64,000 bases of DNA from NCBI GenBank assembly GCA_019454405.1, contig JACFOH010000001.1, positions 18,464 to 82,463 on the forward strand, given 5' to 3'. This DNA is from Promineifilum sp. Lineage in GTDB: Bacteria > Chloroflexota > Anaerolineae > Promineifilales > Promineifilaceae. Below the pieces are notes generated by a model, which worked only from the letters and a program-made list of their open reading frames with translations, had not been told where the DNA came from and searched no databases. This document shows, piece after piece, positions 49,654-59,004 of the stretch (its first letter is position 1; every line of letters begins with the position of its first letter). A program made the position numbers and the translations under genes.

Positions 49654-51261
49654 TTAATCTCGTGGTAATGAGAAGGTGAATGTTGTTCCTGATGCGCCTG
49701 GCTCACTATCACTATTGCTGTGGAACCAGATGCGTCCATGATGTGCCTCAATGATAGCGCGAGATAAATATAACCCCAGCCCGGTCCCCTCAGTCTTTCG
49801 ACTCAAGGCGTTATCCAGGCGGGCGAATTTCTGGAATAGCCGGCCGTGATCGCGTACGGGAATGCCGATCCCTTCATCGCGTACCGACACGGTCACATGC
49901 TCCGGGTAAACCTCGCCCTGAATCGTGATGAGGCCGCCATCAGGGGAGTACTTGATTGCGTTGCTGAGCAGATTATTAAGCACCTGCGTCAGTCGCCGCG
50001 CATCACCGATCACCATTGGGAATTCCGCCGGAAAGTTGACCTCGATCTGATGATTGTTCGATTGGGTTGAAAACCGACGGGCGGCCGATTCCGCGATCTT
50101 GGGCAGACTAACTTCATCGCTGATCTCCAGCGTGAAAGTTCCTGCCTGAAGGCGGGTTACTTCCAGCAGATTATCGATTAGCGCGTTGAGATTATCGGCT
50201 TCTTCTTCGATGACAACCAGGGATTCTTTCAGTATCTCGGGCGACCAATTCGCATCCGGTCTATGCAAGGTGTTGGCATAGCCTTTGATAATCGATACCG
50301 GTGTTTTTAGCTCGTGGCTGATGACGGAGATGAATGTTTTTTGCAACGCTTCTTCCTCGCGATATCGCGTCAGGTCGCGAACGTTAGCGATGATGTCCGT
50401 CATCCGTCCAGCCTCGTCCATCAATGGCGCGTAGGTGATGCCCAGGCTGATGGTGTCGCTGTCGTCCTGATAGTGGATATCTTTGTGGCGACGTGCTTCA
50501 CCCTCGACGTATAGATGGGCGGCATTTGGTAGCGGCCAGTTGTGTTCCAGTGCCTCTTTTAGATCAGAATCAGATTTCAGGCTAACCCAGTCGATAACCT
50601 GATCATGCGGTTGCCCTATTGCTTCGGACGCCGGCCAGCCGGTGATATAACTAAGCGCTTGATTGAATACTGTGATACGTAGATTCCGATCGAGGATCAT
50701 CACACCGTCGGCGCTTCGTTCCAGGATAGCGTCTAGTCTCTGCTTTTCCTGTTTCACTGCTTGATAGAGCCGCGCATTGCGCACTGCGATAGCTGCTTGT
50801 TCGGCGAAGCTGCGTAATAGATTGGGCGCGTCCTCCACAAAATAATAGTTGCCTGATTGGAAGACATAGATCAGGCCGATAACCTGCCCGCCTATGTGAA
50901 GGGGTAGGCGGATCACCTGTGTCAGACCAAGGTCCGCCTCGCGCATAATGTGGTGCAGCTGATTCTTGAGCTCCAGGAATGCTTCCCGCTCGTGTTCCTC
51001 GTTGTAAGGGACCTCGCGCACCAGCGGGGCGAACAGATCGACCAGATGAGGCGGGATGCCGTAAACGGCAGCGACCTGCAATGTTCCGCTATTCTCATCC
51101 ACCAGAGCGATCAGTCCCGCTTTGCCGGATACTAACTCCACGGAAGATTTGAGAATGAGGCGCAAAAGATCGTGCAGGTCTAATTCGGCCGTCATCGCGC
51201 GGCTGATTGCCAGCAGAAATTCCCGCTGTAAAATTCGGATATCGACTAATGCTCGCGACAT
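49654..51261 (-). CDS. soluble GAF-PAS sensor histidine kinase
   Basis: 535 residues without membrane segments. A GAF domain (about 20-165) is followed by a PAS domain (175-300; ILERSADGVMILDRNLRITVFNQA), the HisKA helix with His316 (FISVISHELKTPVSIIKGY) and a HATPase domain with NLLSNAIKYSPDGG, VRDEGIGIP and GTGLGLYLSRAIIEAHHG. No response regulator is next to it, so it is an orphan sensor of a cytoplasmic signal such as a small molecule or redox state. Confidence 0.93.
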   Translation of the reverse strand: MSRALVDIRILQREFLLAISRAMTAELDLHDLLRLILKSSVELVSGKAGLIALVDENSGTLQVAAVYGIPPHLVDLFAPLVREVPYNEEHEREAFLELKNQLHHIMREADLGLTQVIRLPLHIGGQVIGLIYVFQSGNYYFVEDAPNLLRSFAEQAAIAVRNARLYQAVKQEKQRLDAILERSADGVMILDRNLRITVFNQALSYITGWPASEAIGQPHDQVIDWVSLKSDSDLKEALEHNWPLPNAAHLYVEGEARRHKDIHYQDDSDTISLGITYAPLMDEAGRMTDIIANVRDLTRYREEEALQKTFISVISHELKTPVSIIKGYANTLHRPDANWSPEILKESLVVIEEEADNLNALIDNLLEVTRLQAGTFTLEISDEVSLPKIAESAARRFSTQSNNHQIEVNFPAEFPMVIGDARRLTQVLNNLLSNAIKYSPDGGLITIQGEVYPEHVTVSVRDEGIGIPVRDHGRLFQKFARLDNALSRKTEGTGLGLYLSRAIIEAHHGRIWFHSNSDSEPGASGTTFTFSLPRD

Positions 51262-51288
51262 GTTACTTTCCTGTGGCGACGATCGTTG

Positions 51289-51297
51289 ATTCTAGCA
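51289..51297 (-). promoter_or_regulatory. extended -10 element for the histidine kinase
   Basis: Minus-strand TGC-TAGAAT, 27 bases before the kinase ATG (51261). No -35 element is evident. Confidence 0.45.
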
Positions 51298-51430
51298 CAC
51301 CCTGATCTATCCTACACTTGCGCATGACATGATCGAAACAAGTTCGACAACCCCAAGGGCCGGGTATTTATAGTCATTTGAGCTTGAATTGAACGCATTT
51401 TCACCAGCCCTCTAGCCTAACTCTCAACTC

Positions 51431-51459
51431 TTGGAATTGCGTAAATCCGGTGTTAGAGT
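51431..51459 (+). promoter_or_regulatory. promoter of the P1 peptidase-LOG-IPK gene run
   Basis: TTGGAA (51431-51436), a 17-base spacer and TAGAGT (51454-51459) with TGT before it. This sits inside the longest reading frame of the peptidase and supports the later ATG. Confidence 0.5.
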
Positions 51460-51523
51460 TGCATCGAATATTTTAGGTATTAGGTTGTGCTCGTTCTTGC
51501 CGCTTTTGATAAGGAGTCATTTG

Positions 51524-52468
51524 ATGATTGATTTCGCCGGTATCCGCATTGGCCATGTCACTTATGCAGAGCAATTCACGGGTTGCACAGTGTTTCTTTG
51601 TCCCGATGGTACGTTGGGGAGCGTGGAAGTGCGTGGCCCCGCTCCCGGCAGTCGTGAATCGGCTTTACTGGCCCCCGACAAGCCGGATGATAAAGAAGTC
51701 GATGCGGTCCTTCTGACGGGCGGAAGCGCGTTTGGTTTGGCAGCGGCCGATGGCGTGATGCGCTGGTTGGCCGAGCGTGGTATTGGCCACCCGACCCTTA
51801 TCCGTCCGGTACCTATCGTACCCGCGGCCGTCGTCTTTGACATGGGCCTGAGCGGCGGCGCTTTCCTTCCCGATGCATCCAGTGGGTACGCTGCCTGCGA
51901 TGCCGCTGATTCGTTCGTGGGTGAAATCGATCAGGGCAATGTTGGCGCGGGCACCGGTGTTCTGGTGGGCAAGTGGGCCGGCTTTCAACATATGATGAAG
52001 GGAGGGTTCGGCGTATCTTCGATGCAAGTGGGCGAGGTGGTTGTTGCCGCTGCGGCCGTCGTCAACGCCGTTGGCGATATTGTTAACGAAGACGGAACGG
52101 TGCTGGCTGGCGCGCGTGATTTTGATGGTGGTTGGATGGCCGCCAATAACGCTCTTCGTTATGCTGGTGCGGAAGCCTTGCCGCCTCCCGGGGTTAATAC
52201 AACACTTGTTGTTGTCGCCACCAATGCGATTATTAGTCGTAACGAGTTGGCCCGACTGACGCACCATGCTCATAACGGGATCGCGATCGCCGTGCGGCCA
52301 AGTCATACACGTCACGATGGCGATACTGCCTTCGCTCTCTCGACCGAGCAGGTGGCTGCTGACGTTAATCTGGTTAACAATATGGCAGTTCTTGCGGTAA
52401 GCGAAGCCATCCGCAACGGCGTTCGTCATGCAACCAGCATTGCCGGTATTCCTGGTTTAGCTGGGTAG
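51524..52468 (+). CDS. P1 family (S58, DmpA-like) peptidase
   Basis: 314 residues from ATG 51524, behind AAGGAG. The Ntn-type fold of DmpA/BapA aminopeptidases is seen in IGHVTYAEQFTGCTVFLCPDG, the GGSAFGLAAADGVMRWL helix, GNVGAGTGVLVGKW and KGGFGVSSMQVGEVVVAAAAVVNAVGDI. These proteins cut themselves before a Ser or Thr; here the candidate is in GFGVSS, uncertain. The family releases N-terminal D- or beta-amino acids. It is followed by a LOG gene after 21 bases. Confidence 0.88.
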   Translation: MIDFAGIRIGHVTYAEQFTGCTVFLCPDGTLGSVEVRGPAPGSRESALLAPDKPDDKEVDAVLLTGGSAFGLAAADGVMRWLAERGIGHPTLIRPVPIVPAAVVFDMGLSGGAFLPDASSGYAACDAADSFVGEIDQGNVGAGTGVLVGKWAGFQHMMKGGFGVSSMQVGEVVVAAAAVVNAVGDIVNEDGTVLAGARDFDGGWMAANNALRYAGAEALPPPGVNTTLVVVATNAIISRNELARLTHHAHNGIAIAVRPSHTRHDGDTAFALSTEQVAADVNLVNNMAVLAVSEAIRNGVRHATSIAGIPGLAG

Positions 52469-52489
52469 TGCAGCTGAGGAGTTTGTTCG

Positions 52490-53041
52490 ATGTCCGAGCC
52501 AGTCATAGCCGTTTTTGGAAGTTCCTCCCCTCAACCCGATAGTATGCCCTACGCCGAAGCTCGCCGGCTGGGTCAGTTGTTGGCCGAAGCCGGTTTCGCT
52601 GTTGCCACTGGTGGTTATGGTGGAACGATGGCCGCTGTCAGCCGAGGCGCGGCCGAGGTGGGAGGCCGAGTGATCGGGGTCACATCCAGTCAAATCGAGA
52701 AGTGGCGCCCTATCCCTGCCAACGAGTGGGTCGCCGAAGAAATCAAATACGATACCCTGTCGGACAGGTTGTTGCATCTGGTAAAGCAATACCAGGGCAT
52801 GATCGCGCTCCCCGGCGGGATTGGCACGCTCTCGGAAGTCTCCCTGGCCTGGAGTTTGATGCAAACAGGCGAGGCCCCGCAACGGCCGCTGGTTTTGCTC
52901 GGCCCACTCTGGCGCGAGACGGTTCGTACGTATGCTCAGGGTGAATATATTCGACCGCGCGATATGGATTTGATCTACCTGGCCAATTCGGCTGAGACGG
53001 CCGTTGGTTACGTCCGGCAACGTCTGCTCTCAACACAATAA
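52490..53041 (+). CDS. LOG family (TIGR00725-like) nucleotide-binding protein
   Basis: 183 residues with a Rossmann-like fold. VIAVFGSSSPQP, ATGGYGGTMAAVSRGAAEVGG and the diagnostic LPGGIGTLSEVSLAW (PGGxGTxxE) place it in the LOG/YvdD superfamily, whose best-known members release cytokinin bases from nucleotides. Bacterial members usually have another phosphoribohydrolase role. GAGG precedes the ATG. It lies between the P1 peptidase and IPK genes. Confidence 0.87.
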   Translation: MSEPVIAVFGSSSPQPDSMPYAEARRLGQLLAEAGFAVATGGYGGTMAAVSRGAAEVGGRVIGVTSSQIEKWRPIPANEWVAEEIKYDTLSDRLLHLVKQYQGMIALPGGIGTLSEVSLAWSLMQTGEAPQRPLVLLGPLWRETVRTYAQGEYIRPRDMDLIYLANSAETAVGYVRQRLLSTQ

Positions 53042-53063
53042 GATATTTCAGGGATAAAGCGCT

Positions 53064-53861
53064 GTGGATGACCTTATCTTCCTTAAATTAGGGGGTTCCC
53101 TATTAACCGATAAAACGATCGTCGAAGCGCTTCGGGTAGATGTTTTGACTCGCCTTGCTCGGGAAATTGCTGCAGCAAGGATTGAAAACCCTGAATTGCG
53201 TCTGGTCCTTGGCCATGGTAGTGGCTCATTTGGCCACGTAGCGGGAGCCAAACATGGGACCCGCTCAGGCGTTGCAGGGGCAGCCCAATGGTTTGGTTTC
53301 GCCGAGGTCAGTGACGCCGCGGCGCGCCTTGATCGTCATGTCATCGCCGCGCTGTTAGCGGAAGGCGTACCCGCTATAGGGTTACCCCCCTCCGCTTCGG
53401 CCACTGTTGTCGATGGGCGTATCACCAACCTATCCACGACCCCTATTGGGGCAGCTCTCGAAGCGAAGCTTGTGCCGGTTGTTTTTGGCGATGTGGCTTT
53501 CGATACGATACGCGGCGGCACGATCGTCTCCACAGAAGAGGTGATGGATTATCTGACCGCCGCGCTCCAACCTCGATGGCTCCTCCTGGCGGGCGAAACC
53601 CCAGGTGTGCTCGATTTGCAAGGGAATGTCATCCCCAGTCTAAATCGAATCAATTTGCCGGATTACCTTCCAGCCCTGGGCGGCTCGCGCGGGACTGACG
53701 TGACGGGTGGCATGGTGGCCAAGGTAACCGCTATGATCGAACTGGCCAGCTCACTTCCTGGCTTATCCATTCGCATATTTTCTGGCCTTGAACCAGGACA
53801 GCTGAGTCGCTTGTTGGCTCAACCGGCAACCCCCATCGGAACCCTCATCCGCGACATATGA
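53064..53861 (+). CDS. isopentenyl phosphate kinase
   Basis: Phosphorylates isopentenyl phosphate to isopentenyl diphosphate with ATP. The 265-residue amino-acid-kinase fold has FLKLGGSLLTDK at the start (Lys8), the IPK signature GHGSGSFGH with His58 matching the catalytic His of archaeal IPKs, FGDVAFDTIRGGTIVSTEEVM and GGSRGTDVTGGMVAKV for ATP and the Lys. The GTG start follows CAGGGA. IPK is the last step of the alternative mevalonate route shown for archaea and Roseiflexus. The related fosfomycin kinase FomA is a less likely reading. Confidence 0.88.
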   Translation: MDDLIFLKLGGSLLTDKTIVEALRVDVLTRLAREIAAARIENPELRLVLGHGSGSFGHVAGAKHGTRSGVAGAAQWFGFAEVSDAAARLDRHVIAALLAEGVPAIGLPPSASATVVDGRITNLSTTPIGAALEAKLVPVVFGDVAFDTIRGGTIVSTEEVMDYLTAALQPRWLLLAGETPGVLDLQGNVIPSLNRINLPDYLPALGGSRGTDVTGGMVAKVTAMIELASSLPGLSIRIFSGLEPGQLSRLLAQPATPIGTLIRDI

Positions 53862-53866
53862 CACTC

Positions 53867-53894
53867 GTCACAACTATTTGTGACAAATTTCACT
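53867..53894 (+). promoter_or_regulatory. CRP/FNR-type operator upstream of the hydrogenase operon
   Basis: TGTGA-CAAATT-TCACT (53879-53894) differs by one base from the TGTGA-N6-TCACA consensus of CRP-like proteins. It overlaps a second inverted repeat, GTCACAA-CTAT-TTGTGAC (53867-53884). Both lie about 200 bases before hoxE. A CRP/FNR family regulator reacting to oxygen, redox or energy is a reasonable reader (inference). Confidence 0.55.
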
Positions 53895-53904
53895 AACGAG
53901 ATAG

Positions 53905-53929
53905 CCCCTTGTATGACAAAATACAGGGG
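53905..53929. repeat. imperfect inverted repeat in the hox promoter region
   Basis: CCCCTTGTAT and AATACAGGGG flank GACAA, matching except for one position. It may end the IPK transcript or be an operator. The rest of the 230-base gap up to hoxE shows ATCATC/GATGAT repeats near 53957-53977 and no gene. Confidence 0.4.
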
Positions 53930-54090
53930 ACTTGAGCGCTCGCGCCAGGTTGGGCTGATCATCGGGCGATCATAGATGATTTGCCGTGTTCGAACATCAA
54001 ACGAAACCCCATTACATTGACCCTACCTTGGTGCGGATCGTCCCGCGATAGCATGGGGTACGTAGGGGAAACCGATGGGAAAGGAGAGCT

Positions 54091-54609
54091 ATGATTTCGC
54101 GGAACGAGAAGATTGAGCCACCCTCGGATGACAAGCGCTGGCGAATCGTCCAGGCCACGATGCAACGCAATGGTTTTACGCGAGACGGGCTCATCGAGAC
54201 GTTGCACACGGTGCAGCAATCATTCGGTTTTCTGGATGATGATTCACTGCGTTACGTGGCTGCATCGCTCAATGCCCCGCTCAGTCAAGTCTACGGCGTA
54301 TCAACGTTCTATCATTTATTCAGCCTCAAGCCAGCCGGTCGCAACACCTGTGTCGTTTGCATGGGCACGGCCTGCTATATCAAAGGCGCACCGTCGCTGT
54401 TAGAGCAAATCGAGAATGAATACGGCCTCTCACGTGGTGAGACGACGGAAGATGGCCACCTTTCGCTGATGACGGCGCGGTGTCTAGGTTCGTGTGGCCT
54501 GGCTCCCGTCGCTGTTATTAATGGCCATATCGCCGGCAAGTTGAACGCTGAAGAGGCCTTGCAGCGGCTACAAGCTTTGCAGGAGGTGGAAAATGTTCAA
54601 CAAGCTTGA
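54091..54609 (+). CDS. hoxE: NAD-reducing [NiFe] hydrogenase diaphorase subunit HoxE
   Basis: A NuoE-like thioredoxin-fold [2Fe-2S] protein of 172 residues. [20 protein letters not shown] and the ligands in CMGTAC and [17 protein letters not shown] give the cluster site C-x4-C ... C-x3-C. First gene of hoxEFUYH, with AAAGGAGAGCT before the ATG. In five-subunit bidirectional hydrogenases HoxE links the diaphorase to other electron carriers. It overlaps hoxF by 17 bases. Confidence 0.92.
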   Translation: MISRNEKIEPPSDDKRWRIVQATMQRNGFTRDGLIETLHTVQQSFGFLDDDSLRYVAASLNAPLSQVYGVSTFYHLFSLKPAGRNTCVVCMGTACYIKGAPSLLEQIENEYGLSRGETTEDGHLSLMTARCLGSCGLAPVAVINGHIAGKLNAEEALQRLQALQEVENVQQA

Positions 54610-56242
54610 GGAAATCGCTCTCGAGGAACGGGGGAAAGCTGAACAATATACCCACACCATTAATGTATGTACAGCCGCCGGCTGCGCATCGTCACAGAGT
54701 GATGCGGTTAAAGAGGCGCTTGAAAATGAAGTTAGGAATCACGGCGTCGAAAAATGGTGTCGCGTTCGCGGGACAGGCTGCATGGGGCTATGTGCCGCCG
54801 GGCCACTCGTCGCCGTCGAGCCCGAGAAACCGGACGAGGTACTCTACCAGTATGTGAAGGTAGAAGATGCCGGTGATATCGTCGCTTCTCTGGAGGATAA
54901 GCCCGTCGAACGGTTAAGGTGTTCAACCGATATTCCGTTCTTTACCCGCCAAAAGAAGATCGCACTGGAAAATAGCGGTTATATCGATCCTGAAAGCATC
55001 GAGGAATACATCGCCCGTGATGGATATTCGGCCTTGATGAAAGCCATTACTGAAATGGCTCCTTCCGATGTTATCGATGAGATCGTCGCCAGCGGGTTGC
55101 GCGGACGTGGCGGTGGGGGGTATCCGACCGGTCTGAAATGGACGACTGTTGCTAAATCTGACGGTGATACGAAATATATCATTTGTAATGCTGACGAGGG
55201 CGATCCCGGCGCGTTTATGGATCGTAGTGTTCTGGAGAGCGATCCTCATCGCGTGCTAGAAGGTATGGCTATCGCCGGTTATGCCGTTGGAGCTTCGCAA
55301 GGCTACGTTTATGTGCGTGGCGAGTATCCGCTGGCCGTGGCCCGCCTGAAGACAGCCATCCGCCAGGCACGCCGGGCCAATATGTTGGGCAGCGGTATTG
55401 GCGGCACTCTCTTCAATTTCCATATCGATATTCGTCTGGGGGCGGGCGCTTTCGTCTGCGGTGAAGAAACAGCGTTGATCGCCTCTATTGAAGGCAAACG
55501 AGGTCAACCGCGCCCGCGTCCGCCATATCCGGCTGAGTTCGGCCTGTGGGGCAAGCCGACATTGATCAACAATGTCGAGACCCTTTCCAGCATCGCGCCC
55601 ATCATTCGCAATGGCGGCGATTGGTATGCTCAGATCGGCACGGCTACCAGCAAGGGAACCAAGGTGTTCGCGCTGGCCGGCAGCATTAACAATACCGGCT
55701 TGATTGAAGTCCCGATGGGCACGACGATCAACGACATTATCTACGAGATCGGAGGCGGTGTCTCAGGCGGTGGCCAATGCAAGGCTATCCAGACCGGTGG
55801 CCCGTCCGGAGGATGCATTCCAGCTGACTACTTTGATACGCCGGTTGACTACGAGTCGCTGGCTAAATTGGGTTCTATTATGGGATCGGGTGGCATGATC
55901 GTTATGGATGAATCATCCAGCATGGTTGACGTCGCCCGATTCTTCATGGAGTTCTGCATGACCGAGTCATGCGGTCGTTGTGTGCCCTGTCGCGTCGGCA
56001 CCGTCCATATGTACAACATTCTGGATAAATTCAGCCACCATGAGGCGACCCCCCGTGATCTCGTCTTGCTAGAGAAACTGTGCGATATGGTACGCAATAC
56101 TAGCTTGTGCGGGTTGGGCCAGACCGCACCTAATCCTGTTCTTAGTACATTGCGATATTTCCGCAACGAGTATGTAGAACATATGGTAACCGAGACGAAC
56201 GGCTCCGGGCCGGTGACGAAGCAAATGGAGGTGGCTCAATGA
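54593..56242 (+). CDS. hoxF: NAD-reducing [NiFe] hydrogenase diaphorase subunit HoxF
   Basis: 549 residues, NuoF-like. An N-terminal thioredoxin-like [2Fe-2S] domain (CTAAGCASS ... [12 protein letters not shown]) precedes the FMN/NAD part, which has [30 protein letters not shown] and [22 protein letters not shown]. The [4Fe-4S] site is [10 protein letters not shown], with the fourth ligand in TSLCGLG. It oxidises NADH or reduces NAD in the cytoplasm and passes electrons to HoxU. Overlaps hoxE at its start and hoxU by four bases at its end. Confidence 0.95.
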   Translation: MFNKLEEIALEERGKAEQYTHTINVCTAAGCASSQSDAVKEALENEVRNHGVEKWCRVRGTGCMGLCAAGPLVAVEPEKPDEVLYQYVKVEDAGDIVASLEDKPVERLRCSTDIPFFTRQKKIALENSGYIDPESIEEYIARDGYSALMKAITEMAPSDVIDEIVASGLRGRGGGGYPTGLKWTTVAKSDGDTKYIICNADEGDPGAFMDRSVLESDPHRVLEGMAIAGYAVGASQGYVYVRGEYPLAVARLKTAIRQARRANMLGSGIGGTLFNFHIDIRLGAGAFVCGEETALIASIEGKRGQPRPRPPYPAEFGLWGKPTLINNVETLSSIAPIIRNGGDWYAQIGTATSKGTKVFALAGSINNTGLIEVPMGTTINDIIYEIGGGVSGGGQCKAIQTGGPSGGCIPADYFDTPVDYESLAKLGSIMGSGGMIVMDESSSMVDVARFFMEFCMTESCGRCVPCRVGTVHMYNILDKFSHHEATPRDLVLLEKLCDMVRNTSLCGLGQTAPNPVLSTLRYFRNEYVEHMVTETNGSGPVTKQMEVAQ

Positions 56243-56967
56243 AGCGCCCGTTCAAGACCCGTATCAAGACTCTAAAGATAGACGGTATCGATGTTGGTGC
56301 GCGCGAGGATGAGACTATTCTGGAACTGGCGCAGGAGAACGGTATTTTTATACCGACTCTATGCCACCTGGAAGGCGTTCATGATGTCGGCTCGTGCCGC
56401 CTCTGCCTGGTCGAAGTGAAAGGTTCCAACAAGCTCTTTCCCTCGTGCATGACTTACGCTGAAGAAGGGATGGAAGTCATCACCAACTCTGAGCGTCTGC
56501 AGACTTATCGCCGCCAGGTGCTTGATTTGCTGTTCTCCGAACGTAACCATGTATGTGCCGTTTGTGTATCGAACGGTAACTGTGAATTGCAATGGATGGC
56601 TGGGAAACTAGGTATTACCCACGTCGGCGTCCCGTACCTCTATCCTCAGCTGGCTGTCGACGCCTCTCATCCCTATTATGCTCATGACCCCAATCGCTGC
56701 ATTCTCTGCACGCGTTGTGTGCGCGTCTGCGACGAAATCGAAGGCGCCCACACGTGGGATGTTATGGGGCGTGGCGTCGACTGTCAGATTATTAGCGACC
56801 TCAATGAGCCGTGGGGCCTGGCTGAGAGCTGCACGCGCTGCGGCAAATGCGTTCAGGTCTGCCCGACCGGCGCATTGTTCACGAAGGGCAAGGCCGTGGC
56901 TGAGATGAAGAAACGGCATGAATTTCTACCCTATCTACGTTCCATGAGGGAAGGCCGAAATGAGTAA
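56239..56967 (+). CDS. hoxU: NAD-reducing [NiFe] hydrogenase diaphorase subunit HoxU
   Basis: 242 residues, like the N-terminal part of NuoG. Clusters: a [2Fe-2S] with Cys42, Cys53, Cys56 and Cys70; a [4Fe-4S] with His104, Cys106, Cys109 and Cys115; two ferredoxin-type [4Fe-4S] with CxxCxxCxxxC at 154-164 and 198-208 ([12 protein letters not shown]). It wires HoxF to HoxY. All ligands are present, so the electron path seems intact. The hoxY start overlaps its end by 8 bases. Confidence 0.95.
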   Translation: MKRPFKTRIKTLKIDGIDVGAREDETILELAQENGIFIPTLCHLEGVHDVGSCRLCLVEVKGSNKLFPSCMTYAEEGMEVITNSERLQTYRRQVLDLLFSERNHVCAVCVSNGNCELQWMAGKLGITHVGVPYLYPQLAVDASHPYYAHDPNRCILCTRCVRVCDEIEGAHTWDVMGRGVDCQIISDLNEPWGLAESCTRCGKCVQVCPTGALFTKGKAVAEMKKRHEFLPYLRSMREGRNE

Positions 56968-57496
56968 TAAAGCAACCTTGGCCACAGTGTGGCTCGATGG
57001 CTGTTCCGGCTGCCACATGTCTTTTCTTGACATCGACGAGCGAATCCTTGAACTGGCGGAACTGGCTGACCTGGTCTATAGCCCGCTAGTCGATAACAAG
57101 GAGTTCCCCGAAATGGCTGACATCACCCTTATCGAGGGCGCCGTCAGCAGCGAAGAGGATTACCACAAGATCAAGATGGTGCGCGAGCATACGCGTATCC
57201 TGGTATCTCTGGGAGATTGCGCGGTGACGGCCAATGTGCCGGCCATGCGCAATCGTTTCAGCGTGCAGCAAGTGCTCGATCGCGCTTACCTGGAGAATGC
57301 GGTTTTGAACCAGCATATCCCGGTGGAAGTCATACCGCCGCTGCGCAAGCTTTCAGTACCGGTACATCAGGTCGTGCCGGTCGATGTATTCATCCCGGGT
57401 TGCCCGCCATCGGCCGATAACATCTTCTTCGCCCTTACTGAATTGCTGGCTGGCCGTATCCCTGAAATGCGGACCCTGACTCGCTTCGGAGCATGA
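56960..57496 (+). CDS. hoxY: [NiFe] hydrogenase small subunit HoxY
   Basis: 178 residues, the short small subunit of group 3 hydrogenases. The single proximal [4Fe-4S] is held by Cys15 and Cys18 (DGCSGCHM), Cys87 (LGDCAVTANVP) and Cys148 (PGCPPSADNI). There is no Tat signal and no medial or distal cluster, as expected for a soluble enzyme. Overlaps hoxU and hoxH. Confidence 0.95.
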   Translation: MSNKATLATVWLDGCSGCHMSFLDIDERILELAELADLVYSPLVDNKEFPEMADITLIEGAVSSEEDYHKIKMVREHTRILVSLGDCAVTANVPAMRNRFSVQQVLDRAYLENAVLNQHIPVEVIPPLRKLSVPVHQVVPVDVFIPGCPPSADNIFFALTELLAGRIPEMRTLTRFGA

Positions 57497-57513
57497 ACGA
57501 AAGGACCAATGCC

Positions 57514-58938
57514 ATGAATAAAACAATCACGATTGATCCCGTCACCCGAATTGAGGGTCATAGCAAGATTACCATCCACCTTGATGATACCGGTCGGGTT
57601 GACTCGGCACGCTTCCACGTCACCCAGTTTCGTGGCTTCGAGAAACTCGTCGAGGGACGGCCGTTCCATGAGATGCCTTCGCTGACGGCCCGAATCTGCG
57701 GTATCTGCCCGGTCAGTCACCTCATCGCCTCGGCTAAGGCCTGTGATGCTCTGATGGCCGTCAAAATACCGGAAACGGCCGCCAAGCTGCGGCAGGTGCT
57801 GAATCTGTCTCAGATTTTGCAGTCGCACGCGCTGAGCTTTTTCCATTTGTCATCACCCGATCTGGTATTGGGCATGGATTCCGACCCCGCTAAGCGCAAT
57901 ATCTTCGGCGTGGCCGCGGAAATGCCCGACCTGGCTAAGGATGGCATCTGGTTGCGGCAATATGGGCAAGAGACGATCGCCCTCCTGGCGGGCAAGCGTA
58001 TCCATCCGGCATGGGTTGTTCCCGGTGGCGTGAGCGCGCCGTTGACGGAAGATCGGCGTGATGCCATCCTGGCCAAGATACCGGAAGCCACCAAACGCGT
58101 CCGCAGGACTCTGGATTGGTACAAAGAGGTGTTCGGCCAGTTTGATGCCGAAATACGTACCTTTGCCAATTTCCCATCGCTGTTTATGGGCCTCGTCACA
58201 GATAACGGCGAACTGGAGATGTACGACGGCAAGCTTCGTTTTATCGATGCCACCGGCCGTATCGTCGCCGATAAAATTGAGCCGGAGAAATTCGGCGACT
58301 ACATCGAAGAAGCTGTCGAACCTGATTCTTACCTGAAGTCGCCGTATTACAAAGCGCTGGGCTATCCGGATGGCATCTATCGTGTTGGCCCGCTAGCTCG
58401 CCTGAATCTCATCGATCGAGTCGGCACGCCGTTGGCCGATGAGGAGTGGTCTGAGTTTCGGATGTTGGAGCGGGGCGCGTCACTCAGCTCTTTCCAGTAT
58501 CATTATGCCCGGCTGATTGAGATGCTGTTCTGCGTCGAGAAGATCGAGAAGCTGCTGAATTCGCCGGACATCCTGAGTGATCACGTACGTGCCAAAGCTG
58601 ATCCGAACAGCCTGGAAGGGATTGGCGTCAGCGAGGCGCCGCGCGGCACACTGATGCACCATTACAAGATCGATCGCCAGGGTATGATGGTATGGGCTAA
58701 TCTGATCATTGCCACTGGCCATAATAATTTGGCCATGAATAAAGGTGTCTATCAAGTGGCGCGCTATTTTATCCATGGCGAGAAAATCCAGGAAGGCATG
58801 CTTAATCGTGTCGAGGCGGTTATTCGAACCTTCGACCCATGCCTGAGCTGTTCTACCCATGCCTTCGGCCAGATGCCGCTTCGTGTTGAGCTGCGTTCAC
58901 CTGACGGTGAATTGCTGGATGAAGTACATCAAGGATAA
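57514..58938 (+). CDS. hoxH: [NiFe] hydrogenase large subunit HoxH
   Basis: 474 residues carrying the Ni-Fe site: [10 protein letters not shown] (Cys62, Cys65) near the N-terminus and DPCLSCSTH (Cys443, Cys446, His449) near the C-terminus. The 25 residues after His449 are the tail removed by the maturation protease once nickel is in. The pattern fits group 3d NAD-coupled hydrogenases. ATG 57514 follows AAAGGA at 8 bases and begins with the usual [19 protein letters not shown] 57493 overlapping hoxY is the alternative. Confidence 0.96.
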   Translation: MNKTITIDPVTRIEGHSKITIHLDDTGRVDSARFHVTQFRGFEKLVEGRPFHEMPSLTARICGICPVSHLIASAKACDALMAVKIPETAAKLRQVLNLSQILQSHALSFFHLSSPDLVLGMDSDPAKRNIFGVAAEMPDLAKDGIWLRQYGQETIALLAGKRIHPAWVVPGGVSAPLTEDRRDAILAKIPEATKRVRRTLDWYKEVFGQFDAEIRTFANFPSLFMGLVTDNGELEMYDGKLRFIDATGRIVADKIEPEKFGDYIEEAVEPDSYLKSPYYKALGYPDGIYRVGPLARLNLIDRVGTPLADEEWSEFRMLERGASLSSFQYHYARLIEMLFCVEKIEKLLNSPDILSDHVRAKADPNSLEGIGVSEAPRGTLMHHYKIDRQGMMVWANLIIATGHNNLAMNKGVYQVARYFIHGEKIQEGMLNRVEAVIRTFDPCLSCSTHAFGQMPLRVELRSPDGELLDEVHQG

Positions 58939-59004
58939 GTTGTTCCTATGACGGGAGGGCGCATGAGTTGAGAACGTGTGCCCTCTCTTGATGTGTTGGG
59001 ATCC

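Noticed and set aside
53064..53861. Fosfomycin kinase FomA, given the Asp-type MurA in the same window
   Set aside because: FomA and IPK share the fold, but the GSGSFGH motif and the Chloroflexota context fit IPK better, and no fosfomycin synthesis genes are present.
54091..56967. Complex I (nuoEFG) genes
   Set aside because: The G-like subunit stops at 242 residues and is followed directly by HoxY and HoxH, so this is a hydrogenase diaphorase.
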